A stretch of DNA of 27,218 nucleotides from Firmicutes bacterium UBA4049 (GTDB lineage Bacteria; Bacillota; Desulfotomaculia; Desulfotomaculales; Nap2-2B). Below the pieces are notes generated by a model. It searched no databases and had not been told where the DNA came from. It saw only the letters and a list, made by a program, of their open reading frames with translations. Numbering within the stretch: position 1 is the first letter of the stretch; each line of letters begins with the position of its first letter. Shown in pieces: positions 1 to 8,949 of this stretch. A program made the position numbers and the translations under genes. The stretch spans positions 1 through 27,218 of the forward strand of contig DFZT01000045.1 of assembly GCA_002382755.1 (NCBI GenBank), in the 5' to 3' direction.

Positions 1-38
1 TGCTTTGTAGTGTGCCTTCTCCTCAAATAGATTGTACA

Positions 39-114
39 GCAAGCAGGGTTGCTGCGCCCCCGTTTTCATTACTATTTGTGCCGCCCGCAGCAGGCGGCGG
101 AATGACGGTTCTTA
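39..114. repeat. possible split copy of the GCAAGC/GACGGTTC repeat
   Basis: GCAAGCAGGG at 39-48 and GACGGTTCTT at 105-114 are the two halves of the repeat seen intact at 16720-16781, here separated by about 55 bases. The insert holds a GC-rich inverted repeat (GCCGCC / GGCGGC at about 81-99) and a looser TGCTGCG / CGCAGCA pair. The right half runs straight into the mutL ribosome site. This is a pattern reading, not a proven insertion. Confidence 0.35.
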
Positions 115-130
115 TGAAAGAGGTAATTCT

Positions 131-1825
131 TTGCCTAAAATAGTTGTCTTAGATGAAATAACAGCAAATCAAATTGCCGCCGGTGAGGTAGTGGAAAGAC
201 CTGCTTCTGTTGTCAAGGAACTCGTCGAAAACTCCCTTGACGCCGGCGCCACTATAATCACAGTCGATGTATCCGAAGGCGGTTTAAAATCTATTTCCGT
301 AGTTGACAACGGATCGGGCATGGATAAGGAAGATGCCCGTTTGGCTATGCTAAGGTATGCAACAAGCAAAATACGAGGTTTCGAGGATTTGAACACAATA
401 ACAACGATGGGTTTCAGGGGCGAGGCTTTGCCCAGCATAGCCGCTGTCAGCAAACTCAAATTAAAAACTAAAACCTCCGGCAAAAACACGGGTTTTTTTA
501 TAGAAAACCATGGCGGGAATATTGTTTCATCCGGAGAGACCGGGGCGCAGCAGGGAACTTCGATTATTGTCGAAGATCTTTTCTATAATACTCCGGCCAG
601 GCGCAAACACCTTAAAAACCGCGCCACGGAAGGTGGTTTGATTGGTGATTTTTTAAGCCGCCTTGCTATCTCGCACCCATCAGTAAAAATTACATATAAA
701 CAAAACGGCAGAGAAGTATTCTCAACCCCGGGCTCCGGGGTACTCTTTGAAGTTCTGGCTGCGATATACGGAGTCCGTATTTTAGGGGAGCTGCTGCACG
801 TTGATTTTATAAATGATCAGGTACAGATAAAAGGTTTGATCGGAAAACCATCCTTAAAAAGAAGTACGCGTCAACAGATAACAATAATCATTAACAAACG
901 CTACATACGAAGCAACGCGATAACGCAGGCTGTTCTCCAGGCATACCAGGGACTGCTGCCCACAGGCCGTTTTCCTGTCGCCGCATTGCACATTACCCTT
1001 GACACAAGACTGGTCGATGCCAACATACACCCGGCTAAAATGGAAATCAGGCTCCTGAATGAAAAAGAGGTCTGCGCTCATGTAAGGCACAGTTTACGCA
1101 AAGCCCTTCAGACCAGCCTGATCATTCCAAAAGAAGCAGGCAAACAAAACCGCTTTGAGATGGTTTTGCCCGAAATTGCAGCTGCGGAAACCGAATATAA
1201 GCAGGAAGAGTTTCTTCTGGAACCAACGCCCGAATACCCGGGCCTTGCCCTTTTCCCTTCGCTTCAGGTAATCGGGCATTTCCACCCAACCTATATACTT
1301 TGCAGGGGGGAGGAAGGCCTTTACTTAATTGACCAGCACGCAGCGCACGAAAGAGTCCTTTACGAAAAATACCTGACAGGGATTTTAGAAAATTTAAATT
1401 CACAACTGCTGCTGGCTCCGCATCCTGTACATCTCAACCCCGCGGAATCCCATCAAATAATGGAACATACTGATTTTCTATACTCCTTGGGTTTCGAAAT
1501 CGATTATCTGGGAGGGAATACCGTCTTTTTAAGGGGGATTCCGGCCAATTTTCCAACTATAGACGTGGAAACCTATTTGCTCGACGCGCTCGATTACCTG
1601 TCGGCAGCCAATACACCCGAAAGGCGTGATTTGCTGCTTCACCTGGCTGCAAGAGCAGCCTGCAGGTCAGCTATAAAATCCGGAACAAGAATGTCCCTGG
1701 ATGAAATGCAGGAACTTGTCAAGAAAATATCATCCGCGGAAAACCCGTACACGTGCCCGCATGGCCGGCCAACCCTGGCGCTTTACCCGTACAGAGAACT
1801 AACTAGAAGGTTCTTAAGAACTTAG
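131..1825 (+). CDS. mutL: DNA mismatch repair protein MutL
   Basis: MutL couples mismatch recognition by MutS to strand incision. The 564-residue product opens with the GHKL ATPase motifs (ANQIAAGEVVERP near residue 15, DNGSGM, GFRGEAL). It carries the C-terminal endonuclease motif DQHAAHERVLYE at about residues 401-412, then ACRSAIKSG and CPHGRPT, so it is a MutL of the nicking type found in bacteria without MutH. I chose the TTG at 131 because GAAAGAGG lies 7 bases upstream and the family begins at PKIVVLDEITANQIAAGE. The frame is open back to 32, but that stretch is repeat-derived and unlike MutL. Window context starts too late to show mutS, which commonly precedes it. miaA and hfq follow on the same strand, a widespread arrangement. 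Confidence 0.96.
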   Translation: MPKIVVLDEITANQIAAGEVVERPASVVKELVENSLDAGATIITVDVSEGGLKSISVVDNGSGMDKEDARLAMLRYATSKIRGFEDLNTITTMGFRGEALPSIAAVSKLKLKTKTSGKNTGFFIENHGGNIVSSGETGAQQGTSIIVEDLFYNTPARRKHLKNRATEGGLIGDFLSRLAISHPSVKITYKQNGREVFSTPGSGVLFEVLAAIYGVRILGELLHVDFINDQVQIKGLIGKPSLKRSTRQQITIIINKRYIRSNAITQAVLQAYQGLLPTGRFPVAALHITLDTRLVDANIHPAKMEIRLLNEKEVCAHVRHSLRKALQTSLIIPKEAGKQNRFEMVLPEIAAAETEYKQEEFLLEPTPEYPGLALFPSLQVIGHFHPTYILCRGEEGLYLIDQHAAHERVLYEKYLTGILENLNSQLLLAPHPVHLNPAESHQIMEHTDFLYSLGFEIDYLGGNTVFLRGIPANFPTIDVETYLLDALDYLSAANTPERRDLLLHLAARAACRSAIKSGTRMSLDEMQELVKKISSAENPYTCPHGRPTLALYPYRELTRRFLRT

Positions 1826-1890
1826 AAAGCATGGGAACGGGAAGCAAGGGAACGTATATTTTGTTTGCTTGTTTTTGACAAACATCCCCT

Positions 1891-1913
1891 TAGCAAGCAT
1901 GAACAGCCCCTAT
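1891..1913. repeat. degenerate copy of dispersed GCAAGC/GAAC repeat
   Basis: TAGCAAGCATGAAC followed by AGCCCCTAT resembles the reverse-complement form of the unit at 16751-16781 (ATAGCAAGCATGAACCGTCCC). It lies between mutL and miaA. Confidence 0.5.
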
Positions 1914-1931
1914 TTTTACCAGCATTTCCCT

Positions 1932-1959
1932 GGCAAGCAAGAACTTGTCCCTATTTGCT
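1932..1959. repeat. degenerate copy of dispersed GCAAGC/GAAC repeat
   Basis: GGCAAGCAAGAAC then TTGTCCCTATTTGCT matches the copy at 7258-7284 except at a few positions. It keeps the flanking GCAA / TTGC inverted ends. Second copy in the mutL-miaA spacer. Confidence 0.55.
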
Positions 1960-1980
1960 CCTTTGCTATTTGCTCCCTGG
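1951..1980. repeat. 15-bp imperfect tandem duplication
   Basis: CTATTTGCTCCTTTG at 1951-1965 is followed directly by CTATTTGCTCCCTGG at 1966-1980 (13 of 15 bases identical). It overlaps the end of the dispersed repeat and lies 20 bases before the miaA start. Confidence 0.7.
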
Positions 1981-2000
1981 AAAGGCAGGTAAATAGCTTT

Positions 2001-2927
2001 ATGTCAGTTGCTCCCTTATACATAATTACCGGCCCTACAGCTTCCGGTAAAACGGCAGCCTCGATCAAGTTGGCCAGGCGGATAAACGGGGAAATAATCT
2101 CGGCCGATTCAATGCAAATATACCGCCGCATGGATATAGGCACAGCTAAACCTTCTCTCAAGGAACGGCAGGGAATACCCCATTACATGATCGATATAAT
2201 TGATCCCGATAAACAGTACAGCGTTGCTCTTTTCCGTGAAGACGCCGAAAAGCATATTCTTGATATTGTAAGCCGCGGGAAAGTCCCGGTTATGGTGGGG
2301 GGCACTGGTCTATATATAAGGGCGGTAATCGATCAATACAGTTTTACGCAAACGGGAATTGATCCGGAACTGCGCTTCCGCCTCTATAAAATAGCTGAAT
2401 CTGACGGCGCTCCGGCAGTTCACCGCATTCTGGAAAAAGTCGATCCGCGTACTGCCGCCGGACTCCATCCAAACAACTTAAAACGTGTTATCCGGGCAAT
2501 TGAAGTTTACTGCAACACAGGAACACCGATCTCCGAACTTCAAGCCAGGGATAGTCTAAAACCTGAAAAATACAGCTTATTTATGTTCGGTTTGAAAATG
2601 AACAGGGAAGACCTTTATTTAAAAATAGAAAAACGTGTCGATAAAATGATTGCCGACGGCCTCGTTGAAGAAGTAAGCAATTTATTGAAAAGTGGCTACA
2701 GCCCTGAACTTACCTCCATGCAGGGGCTCGGTTATAAGGAAATTGTTCCTTATCTAAAAGGAATAATTTCGCTGGCGGACGCGGTATCTGCATTAAAAAG
2801 AAACACACGCAGATACGCCAAAAGGCAGATTACCTGGTTTAGGCATGACCCGCGGGTAAAATGGCTGGATACCGCATTTGTTTCCGACCCTGCTGAAGAA
2901 ATAATAAAGTGTATAGAAGGAGTATAA
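2001..2927 (+). CDS. miaA: tRNA dimethylallyltransferase MiaA
   Basis: MiaA transfers the dimethylallyl group to N6 of A37 in tRNAs that read UNN codons, the first step toward ms2i6A. The 308-residue product has the P-loop GPTASGKT at residues 11-18, the [18 protein letters not shown] substrate segment, GGTGLYIRA, and the C-terminal [11 protein letters not shown] and [14 protein letters not shown] motifs. Length fits the family. The ATG at 2001 is chosen because the P-loop normally lies about ten residues from the start; upstream there is only a weak AGGT. The frame is open to 1869, but that 44-residue extension comes from repeats. hfq follows after 55 bases, the same order as in many bacteria. 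Confidence 0.95.
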   Translation: MSVAPLYIITGPTASGKTAASIKLARRINGEIISADSMQIYRRMDIGTAKPSLKERQGIPHYMIDIIDPDKQYSVALFREDAEKHILDIVSRGKVPVMVGGTGLYIRAVIDQYSFTQTGIDPELRFRLYKIAESDGAPAVHRILEKVDPRTAAGLHPNNLKRVIRAIEVYCNTGTPISELQARDSLKPEKYSLFMFGLKMNREDLYLKIEKRVDKMIADGLVEEVSNLLKSGYSPELTSMQGLGYKEIVPYLKGIISLADAVSALKRNTRRYAKRQITWFRHDPRVKWLDTAFVSDPAEEIIKCIEGV

Positions 2928-2982
2928 TAAAGTGATGTCGAAGTTTTCTAAAGATAAAAATTTCCAAGGGGAGGGACCTCTT

Positions 2983-3225
2983 GTGACAAAGACTCAAATT
3001 AATCTTCAGGATGCATTCTTGAACCAGGTCCGTAAAGAAAATATTTCTGTGACCATCTTTCTGGTTAATGGATTTCAGCTGAAAGGAACGGTCAGAGGTT
3101 TTGATAATTTTACGGTGCTTCTGGAAAGCGACGGCAAACAAATGATGGTTTACAAGCATGCCATTTCTACTGTTAGCCCGATGCGTCCGGTCAGCGCGTC
3201 TTTTGTTGATCAAAAGACTACTTAA
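2983..3225 (+). CDS. hfq: RNA chaperone Hfq
   Basis: Hfq is a hexameric Sm-like protein that binds small RNAs and mRNAs. The 80-residue product shows the N-terminal [13 protein letters not shown] segment, the Sm1 strand region [19 protein letters not shown], and the Sm2 motif YKHAIST. It is short, without the long tail of enterobacterial Hfq, as is usual in Firmicutes. I chose GTG 2983 because AAGGGGAGGG lies about 7 bases upstream and related proteins begin TKTQINLQD; in-frame ATGs at 2932 and 2935 would add about 16 residues with no ribosome site. It is probably cotranscribed with miaA. It faces argH, whose stop lies 9 bases away, so there is no room for a separate terminator. Confidence 0.96.
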   Translation: MTKTQINLQDAFLNQVRKENISVTIFLVNGFQLKGTVRGFDNFTVLLESDGKQMMVYKHAISTVSPMRPVSASFVDQKTT

Positions 3226-3234
3226 ATATTCAAA

Positions 3235-4617
3235 CTAACTTTTCGCCAGATTAATTTTTAACTTGGAGATGGCCTGTCGTATAGAATCTGGCGCCGGTCC
3301 GCCCAACTTCCGGCGGTCATCTACACAACGCTCAATTTTAATGAATTGAAAGACATCCTCTTCAATTAGTTCCGAAAACTCTTTAAGTTGGGCAAGTGTG
3401 AGGTCCTCCAAGGACTTCTGGTTCTTTATGCAGTAATATACTATCTGGCCGGCCAAGATGTGCGCTTTTCGAAAGGGAATACCTTTAACCGCCAGGTAGT
3501 CTGCGAGATCAGTGGCGTTGACATAACCGCCGTTGGCCGCAGAGCGCATTCTGTCGGATTTTATTTTCATTGTCGATACAAGCGGGCAAAAAATGGACAG
3601 GCAATTCTTTACAGTATCTACAGAATCAAAGATGGCTTCCTTGTCTTCCTGCAGATCCTTGTTATAAGCCAGGGGAAGCCCTTTTAAAATGGTTAACAGA
3701 GCGAACAGATTCCCGAATGTGCGGCCTGTTTTGCCGCGGATTAATTCAGCCACATCCGGATTTTTCTTTTGGGGCATCATGCTGCTTCCTGTACTGTAGG
3801 AGTCATCAAGTTCAACAAAATCGAACTCCGCGCTTGACCATAAAATCAGCTCCTCGCAAAATCTGCTTAGATTAACCATGATCAGCGCCGCCGCGGAGTT
3901 AAACTCAACAGCAAAGTCTCTGCTGCCTACAGCGTCGAGGCTGTTTTCAGCAACTTTTGAAAAACCCAGAATACCGGCTACGTAATCCGGATCAATTGGA
4001 AGAGTTGTGCCTGCAAGGGCCCCTGCCCCGAGGGGCAGAATATCCGTGCGTTTATAGCAGTCCCTCAGCCTTTCTGCATCCCTTTGAAACATTTCCACGT
4101 AAGCCAGCAGATGGTGGGCCAATGTTATGGGTTGGGCGCGCTGCAAGTGCGTGTACCCGGGCATCACAGTTTCAACGTGCTTTTCGGCAAGCTCCAGAAG
4201 GCAGCCCTGAAGTTTTTTGATAAGCTGGATGACACTCTCAATTTCATCTTTTAAAAACATGCGTATATCCAGCGCCACCTGATCATTCCGGCTCCGAGCG
4301 GTATGCAGTTTCTGACCCGTTTCGCCAATTCTTTTAATAAGCTCTTGTTCTATATTCATGTGAATATCTTCAGCCTCTGGTGAAAAGGCAATTTTGCCGT
4401 CCTCTAGATCCTTTAGAATTCCTTCCAGTCCCCCGACGATTATTTCCGCTTCTTCGCCGGTAATAATCCCCTGTTTACCAAGCATCATAGCGTGGGCTAT
4501 GCTTCCCCCGACATCATACCGGCAGAGACGAAAATCAAAAGAAATTGATGAGTGAAAGTCGTCCGTCATTGGATCTGTATCTTTCTGAAAACGACCGCTC
4601 CAGAGTTTTTTGGCCAT
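3235..4617 (-). CDS. argH: argininosuccinate lyase
   Basis: ArgH cleaves argininosuccinate to arginine and fumarate, the last step of arginine synthesis. The 460-residue product starts MAKKLWSGRFQ and carries the fumarase/aspartase superfamily signature GSSMMPQKKNP, with TARSRNDQVALD and MPGYTHLQRAQP as further family blocks. ATG 4617 is preferred over ATG 4644: GGGGGAGAG lies 5 bases upstream of 4617, and the predicted transcription start is so close to 4644 that it would leave almost no leader. argG is not adjacent, so this looks like a monocistronic unit. It runs opposite to its neighbours on both sides. Confidence 0.96.
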   Translation of the reverse strand: MAKKLWSGRFQKDTDPMTDDFHSSISFDFRLCRYDVGGSIAHAMMLGKQGIITGEEAEIIVGGLEGILKDLEDGKIAFSPEAEDIHMNIEQELIKRIGETGQKLHTARSRNDQVALDIRMFLKDEIESVIQLIKKLQGCLLELAEKHVETVMPGYTHLQRAQPITLAHHLLAYVEMFQRDAERLRDCYKRTDILPLGAGALAGTTLPIDPDYVAGILGFSKVAENSLDAVGSRDFAVEFNSAAALIMVNLSRFCEELILWSSAEFDFVELDDSYSTGSSMMPQKKNPDVAELIRGKTGRTFGNLFALLTILKGLPLAYNKDLQEDKEAIFDSVDTVKNCLSIFCPLVSTMKIKSDRMRSAANGGYVNATDLADYLAVKGIPFRKAHILAGQIVYYCIKNQKSLEDLTLAQLKEFSELIEEDVFQFIKIERCVDDRRKLGGPAPDSIRQAISKLKINLAKS

Positions 4618-4654
4618 TTTTCTCTCCCCCGTAACAATTGACATTCTTAGCCGG

Positions 4655-4663
4655 ATTATAACA
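4655..4663 (-). promoter_or_regulatory. extended -10 promoter for argH
   Basis: On the minus strand TGTTATAAT is a perfect TATAAT with the TGn extension. The -35 position holds only a weak match. The predicted start leaves about 30 bases of leader before the argH ATG at 4617. Confidence 0.5.
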
Positions 4664-4793
4664 TGCCGGAGGCTGGAACAAAAGTTTAAAGCGTATTAAA
4701 ATTATGAAAGTGTTAATTTTGAAGGAAACCAGGCTGCTAATGTCGAAAAAGAAGAATGATCAACGATGATCAATGAACAGGGCTGGAGTAGAT

Positions 4794-6161
4794 ATGCTAA
4801 AAAAGATTTTTTTACTTGCCCTTTGCCTGTTGTTTATTTTTCCGCCAGCAAACGCTTCCGGCGGGACGCCTGTCGAACCGGACACGATCAGGATAGGACT
4901 GGTGCAGGGGGTTCGGAATGTTGAGTTCTCCGTTTCCGGAAGCTGCCAACTTATAGATACAGCCGGCAACCGGGTTCTGGGCGGAGCGCTTAAAAGCGAC
5001 AGGTGGCAGGTTGCTAAAGAGGGCAGCCAGCTTTTGCTTCTAAAGAACGGGAACTTTTTCAGCAATATTTACGGATCTCTTCAGCTTTTGGGAGATGGAT
5101 TAGAAGTCAGTATTGCCTCAAGCAGCGGATATGTGACCAACAACAGCAGCGAGGGAGAACTTGTTATCCTTGGCGCAGGCGACAGATCTGTCTCTCAACA
5201 GAACTTAACGGGTTCGGAAGTTTTGTCCGCTTACGGCCAATCCGCCCTAAATAAAACGCAGGGACAAAATCTGATCAAGCTATACACAGGCGAAACAAGC
5301 GCACGCTACCGCGGCAGCCTGGAAATCCGCCAGGACGATCACGGCTTGACTGTCATAAACGAGCTGCCTTTTGAGGAATACATATGCAGTGTTGTTCCCT
5401 CCGAGATGCCTTCAACATGGCCTGCCGAGGCCTTAAAAGCCCAGGCGGTCGCATCCAGAAGCTATGCAATAACTCAGTTGAGGTCCTACGGAAAATACGG
5501 ATTTGATCTTTTAGCCAGTCAGTCCAGCCAGGTTTACAAAGGTTTTGACTGGGAAACCCCTGCTACAAACAGCGCCGTGGAAGAAACACGCGGGCGGATC
5601 ATGACTTACCGGGGCTATCCTGTTGACGCCGTTTTTCAGAGCAGCAGCGGCGGATATACTGAAAACAGCGAAGATATTTGGTCAAACACGGCGGATTATC
5701 TCCGGGCAAGACCTGATCCGGCGGATCAAAACGATAAATATTACAACTGGTCAGTTACCTATACACAAGATCAACTAACCAATCTGATTAACAAGGCGGG
5801 TTACAATTACAGCGAAGTAACCGATCTAAGGGAAGTCGAACGGACTTCAACAGGCAAGCGTGTAAAAAGAATGTCTTTTGTTGGATTTGACATTAACGGT
5901 AATCCTGTAACTCAAGATATATATAACGCCAATGCGGTCAGGACGGTATTGAACCTGAAAAGCGCAATGTTTACCATGAACAAAGAATTTGACGATGAAC
6001 AAAAACTTTTAGCAATTACCTTTCAGGGAAACGGGTATGGTCATGGTCTCGGCATGTCCCAATACGGCGCTCTTGGCCTTGCCAAACAGGGTTATAACTA
6101 CCAGCACATTCTGAAATACTATTATACGGGTATTGAGATTTCCGGCGGTTATAGAGGATAA
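4794..6161 (+). CDS. SpoIID/LytB-type lytic transglycosylase domain protein
   Basis: SpoIID-family enzymes cut the glycan strands of peptidoglycan; SpoIID itself acts during engulfment in sporulation. The 455-residue product has a signal peptide or membrane anchor (MLKKIFLLALCLLFIF) and a beta-rich N-terminal half. The SpoIID core follows, with VVPSEMPSTWP (Glu204, matching the proposed catalytic Glu of SpoIID), EALKAQAVASRSYA, SSSGGYTENSEDIW, and GYGHGLGMSQYGA near residue 417. ATG 4794 has GGAG five bases upstream; ATG 4773 has no ribosome site. It is longer than B. subtilis SpoIID, so it may be a vegetative LytB-like paralogue rather than SpoIID proper. It precedes queA by 17 bases, so the two are probably cotranscribed. 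Confidence 0.88.
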   Translation: MLKKIFLLALCLLFIFPPANASGGTPVEPDTIRIGLVQGVRNVEFSVSGSCQLIDTAGNRVLGGALKSDRWQVAKEGSQLLLLKNGNFFSNIYGSLQLLGDGLEVSIASSSGYVTNNSSEGELVILGAGDRSVSQQNLTGSEVLSAYGQSALNKTQGQNLIKLYTGETSARYRGSLEIRQDDHGLTVINELPFEEYICSVVPSEMPSTWPAEALKAQAVASRSYAITQLRSYGKYGFDLLASQSSQVYKGFDWETPATNSAVEETRGRIMTYRGYPVDAVFQSSSGGYTENSEDIWSNTADYLRARPDPADQNDKYYNWSVTYTQDQLTNLINKAGYNYSEVTDLREVERTSTGKRVKRMSFVGFDINGNPVTQDIYNANAVRTVLNLKSAMFTMNKEFDDEQKLLAITFQGNGYGHGLGMSQYGALGLAKQGYNYQHILKYYYTGIEISGGYRG

Positions 6162-6176
6162 GGTTATGGAGGATAA
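6147..6176 (+). repeat. 15-bp tandem duplication at the spoIID-like/queA junction
   Basis: GGTTATAGAGGATAA (6147-6161) is followed by GGTTATGGAGGATAA (6162-6176), 14 of 15 identical. The first copy holds the upstream stop codon TAA. The second copy holds the GGAGG that serves the queA TTG start. Confidence 0.85.
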
Positions 6177-6178
6177 GG

Positions 6179-7204
6179 TTGAAAACAAGCGAATTTGATT
6201 ATGATCTGCCGGAATCATCTATTGCTCAAGAACCTGCCCCGCAGCGGGACTCTTCGCGTTTAATGGTAATCTATAGGAAAAAGCCGGATATTGAACACAG
6301 GTTGTTTAAAGATCTGCCGGATTACCTGAACAGTGGAGACATTCTGGTTATCAACGATACTAAAGTCATCCCCGCAAGGCTGCTTGGGAAGAAGGTTCCA
6401 AGCGGCGCAAATATTGAAATACTCTTGCTTAAATCCCTTGACTCATGCAGGTGGGAAGTTCTGGCACGCCCCGGAAAAAAAGTAAAAATTAACGACGAGT
6501 TGGTTTTTGGCGACAAACTTTTCAGCGGACGAATTACCGGTTATACTGATGCCGGCGGGCGGGTAATAGAGTTTTTTTTTGAAGGAAATTTCGACGATCT
6601 CCTTCAGAATACGGGTGAAATGCCCCTGCCGCCATACATAAAAAAATATACAGGCGACCCGCAGCGTTATCAGACTATATATGCCCGGCGGAAGGGGTCT
6701 GTTGCCGCCCCTACAGCCGGGCTGCATTTTACTGAAGAGCTGCTGGAGAAAGTGCAAAAAAAAGGCGTAACCTTAAAGACTATCATACTGCACATTGGCC
6801 TGGGAACTTTCCGCCCGGTATCGGCCGAAGATATAACAACGCATCAGATGCATTCGGAGTATTTCGAGGTCAGCGCAGACACCGCCTATGCCGTAAACCT
6901 GGCCAGGGAAAAAGGGGGCAGGGTGGTTGCCTTGGGAACTACGACTGTCCGCTGTTTAGAAACTGCGGCGCGTAAAGACGGGCGCCTGTCTGCAGCAAGC
7001 GGATGGACTGATTTATTCATTTATCCGGGATACAGATTTAAGATTGTTGATTCAATGATTACTAACTTTCACTTGCCCCGTTCAACGCTTTTAATGATGG
7101 TCAGCGCTTTTGCAGGCAGCGAAAAAATCCTTTCCGCATACAGGTTGGCGGTAAGGGAGAAATACCGCTTTTTCAGCTTTGGAGACGCAATGCTTATTTT
7201 ATAG
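6179..7204 (+). CDS. queA: S-adenosylmethionine:tRNA ribosyltransferase-isomerase QueA
   Basis: QueA moves the ribosyl part of SAM onto preQ1 in tRNA to make epoxyqueuosine. The 341-residue product has the family blocks FDYDLPESSIAQEP, DILVINDTKVIPARL, YQTIYARRKGSVAAPTAGLHF, LHIGLGTFRPV, and MITNFHLPRSTLLMMVSAF. The start is TTG 6179, with GGAGG ending 6 bases upstream; no in-frame ATG is nearby. tgt, the preceding enzyme of the same pathway, follows after 97 bases that contain a dispersed repeat. Pairing with tgt, yajC and secDF is a very common bacterial arrangement. Confidence 0.96.
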   Translation: MKTSEFDYDLPESSIAQEPAPQRDSSRLMVIYRKKPDIEHRLFKDLPDYLNSGDILVINDTKVIPARLLGKKVPSGANIEILLLKSLDSCRWEVLARPGKKVKINDELVFGDKLFSGRITGYTDAGGRVIEFFFEGNFDDLLQNTGEMPLPPYIKKYTGDPQRYQTIYARRKGSVAAPTAGLHFTEELLEKVQKKGVTLKTIILHIGLGTFRPVSAEDITTHQMHSEYFEVSADTAYAVNLAREKGGRVVALGTTTVRCLETAARKDGRLSAASGWTDLFIYPGYRFKIVDSMITNFHLPRSTLLMMVSAFAGSEKILSAYRLAVREKYRFFSFGDAMLIL

Positions 7205-7246
7205 AGCACGTGGGCAGTTGATCTCCCTCCTGAAGATTGTTAATTT

Positions 7247-7284
7247 TAGGGATAGCTAGCAAGCAAGAACCGTCCCTACTTGCT
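7247..7284. repeat. dispersed GCAAGC/GACGGTTC repeat, near-intact copy
   Basis: AGCAAG (7258-7263) and CTTGCT (7279-7284) are perfect inverted ends around CAAGAACCGTCCCTA. An alternative inverted pair is TAGGGA (7247-7252) with TCCCTA (7273-7278). It lies in the queA-tgt spacer just before the tgt start. It is the reverse orientation of the units at 16720-16781. Confidence 0.75.
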
Positions 7285-7301
7285 AAAGTGGGTTTTTGTA
7301 A

Positions 7302-8420
<1,119 letters not shown>

Positions 8421-8494
8421 ATTTTCACATTCTGGAAAAGGGTTTTATCTGCATAGGAACGAATAGATTAAACATTTGGAAGGAGGAGATACTT

Positions 8495-8791
8495 ATGGAC
8501 CGGCAGTTAATATCCATTTTGTACCTGGTTATTATTTTCGCTGTCATGTACTTATTGATGATCAGGCCGCAGCAGCAGCGGCAGAAAAAACTTCAGCAGC
8601 TTATCGCGAATTTAAAAGTCAACGATCTTATTACCACAGCGGGAGGCATTTATGGAACCATTGTAAAAGTGAAAGAAGACACATTTATTATCAGGGTAGC
8701 AGATAATGTCCGCTTCGAGATTCTCAAATCCTCCGTGATACAAAAGAGAACACAGGAAGAAGAAGGGGAAGGGGAAGGGGAAGGGGAGTAA
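8495..8791 (+). CDS. yajC: Sec translocase accessory subunit YajC
   Basis: YajC is a single-span inner-membrane protein that associates with SecDF and SecYEG. The 98-residue product has the membrane helix ILYLVIIFAVMYLLMI at about residues 8-23, then RPQQQRQKK and the family block LKVNDLITTAGGIYGTIVKVKEDTFII. AAGGAGGAG lies 6 bases before ATG 8495, a very strong ribosome site. The C-terminus is an acidic Glu-Gly repeat encoded by a GGGGAA microsatellite, not usual for the family. secD and secF follow in the same direction. Confidence 0.95.
   Translation: MDRQLISILYLVIIFAVMYLLMIRPQQQRQKKLQQLIANLKVNDLITTAGGIYGTIVKVKEDTFIIRVADNVRFEILKSSVIQKRTQEEEGEGEGEGE
8765..8787 (+). repeat. GGGGAA hexanucleotide microsatellite
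   Basis: Nearly four perfect GGGGAA copies in frame at the yajC 3' end, encoding Gly-Glu repeats up to the stop codon. Copy change by slippage would keep the frame and alter only tail length. Confidence 0.9.
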
Positions 8792-8814
8792 GCCGCCCTC
8801 AACCGGGAGGCATA

Positions 8815-8949
8815 ATGAAACAATCAGCAGAAAGGAGCGCAGGGCGCAATGAAACTCAAAACCAACAGACTCATTCAAATTGTCTGTATTGTAGCGGCGG
8901 TGGTTATTGTCACTGTAGCCGCTTTTGCACCCGTTTTCAAGCAAAATGA
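8815..8949 (+). CDS. possible 44-residue ORF overlapping the secD start
   Basis: ATG 8815 has GGGAGG four bases upstream, a stronger site than that of secD. The frame runs 44 codons and overlaps secD by about 100 bases in another frame. The peptide is hydrophilic, then Cys-rich (CLYCSGGGYCHCSRFC). It has no signal peptide or hydrophobic arrest segment. The Cys-rich part reads through the secD signal-anchor codons, so it may be chance. A translated leader affecting secD is conceivable; I do not recognise it. Confidence 0.2.
   Translation: MKQSAERSAGRNETQNQQTHSNCLYCSGGGYCHCSRFCTRFQAK

Noticed and set aside
32..130. 33-residue N-terminal extension of mutL
   Set aside because: Does not resemble MutL, comes from repeat-like DNA, and the TTG at 131 has a ribosome site.
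1875..1880. TTGACA before miaA
   Set aside because: No acceptable -10 at 16-18 bases.
1869..2000. 44-residue N-terminal extension of miaA
   Set aside because: Made of degenerate repeats; the P-loop position fits the ATG at 2001.
4638..4662. Plus-strand TTGACA with TATAAC as a promoter for the SpoIID-like gene
   Set aside because: Spacer is only 13 bases; the TATAAT on the other strand fits argH better.
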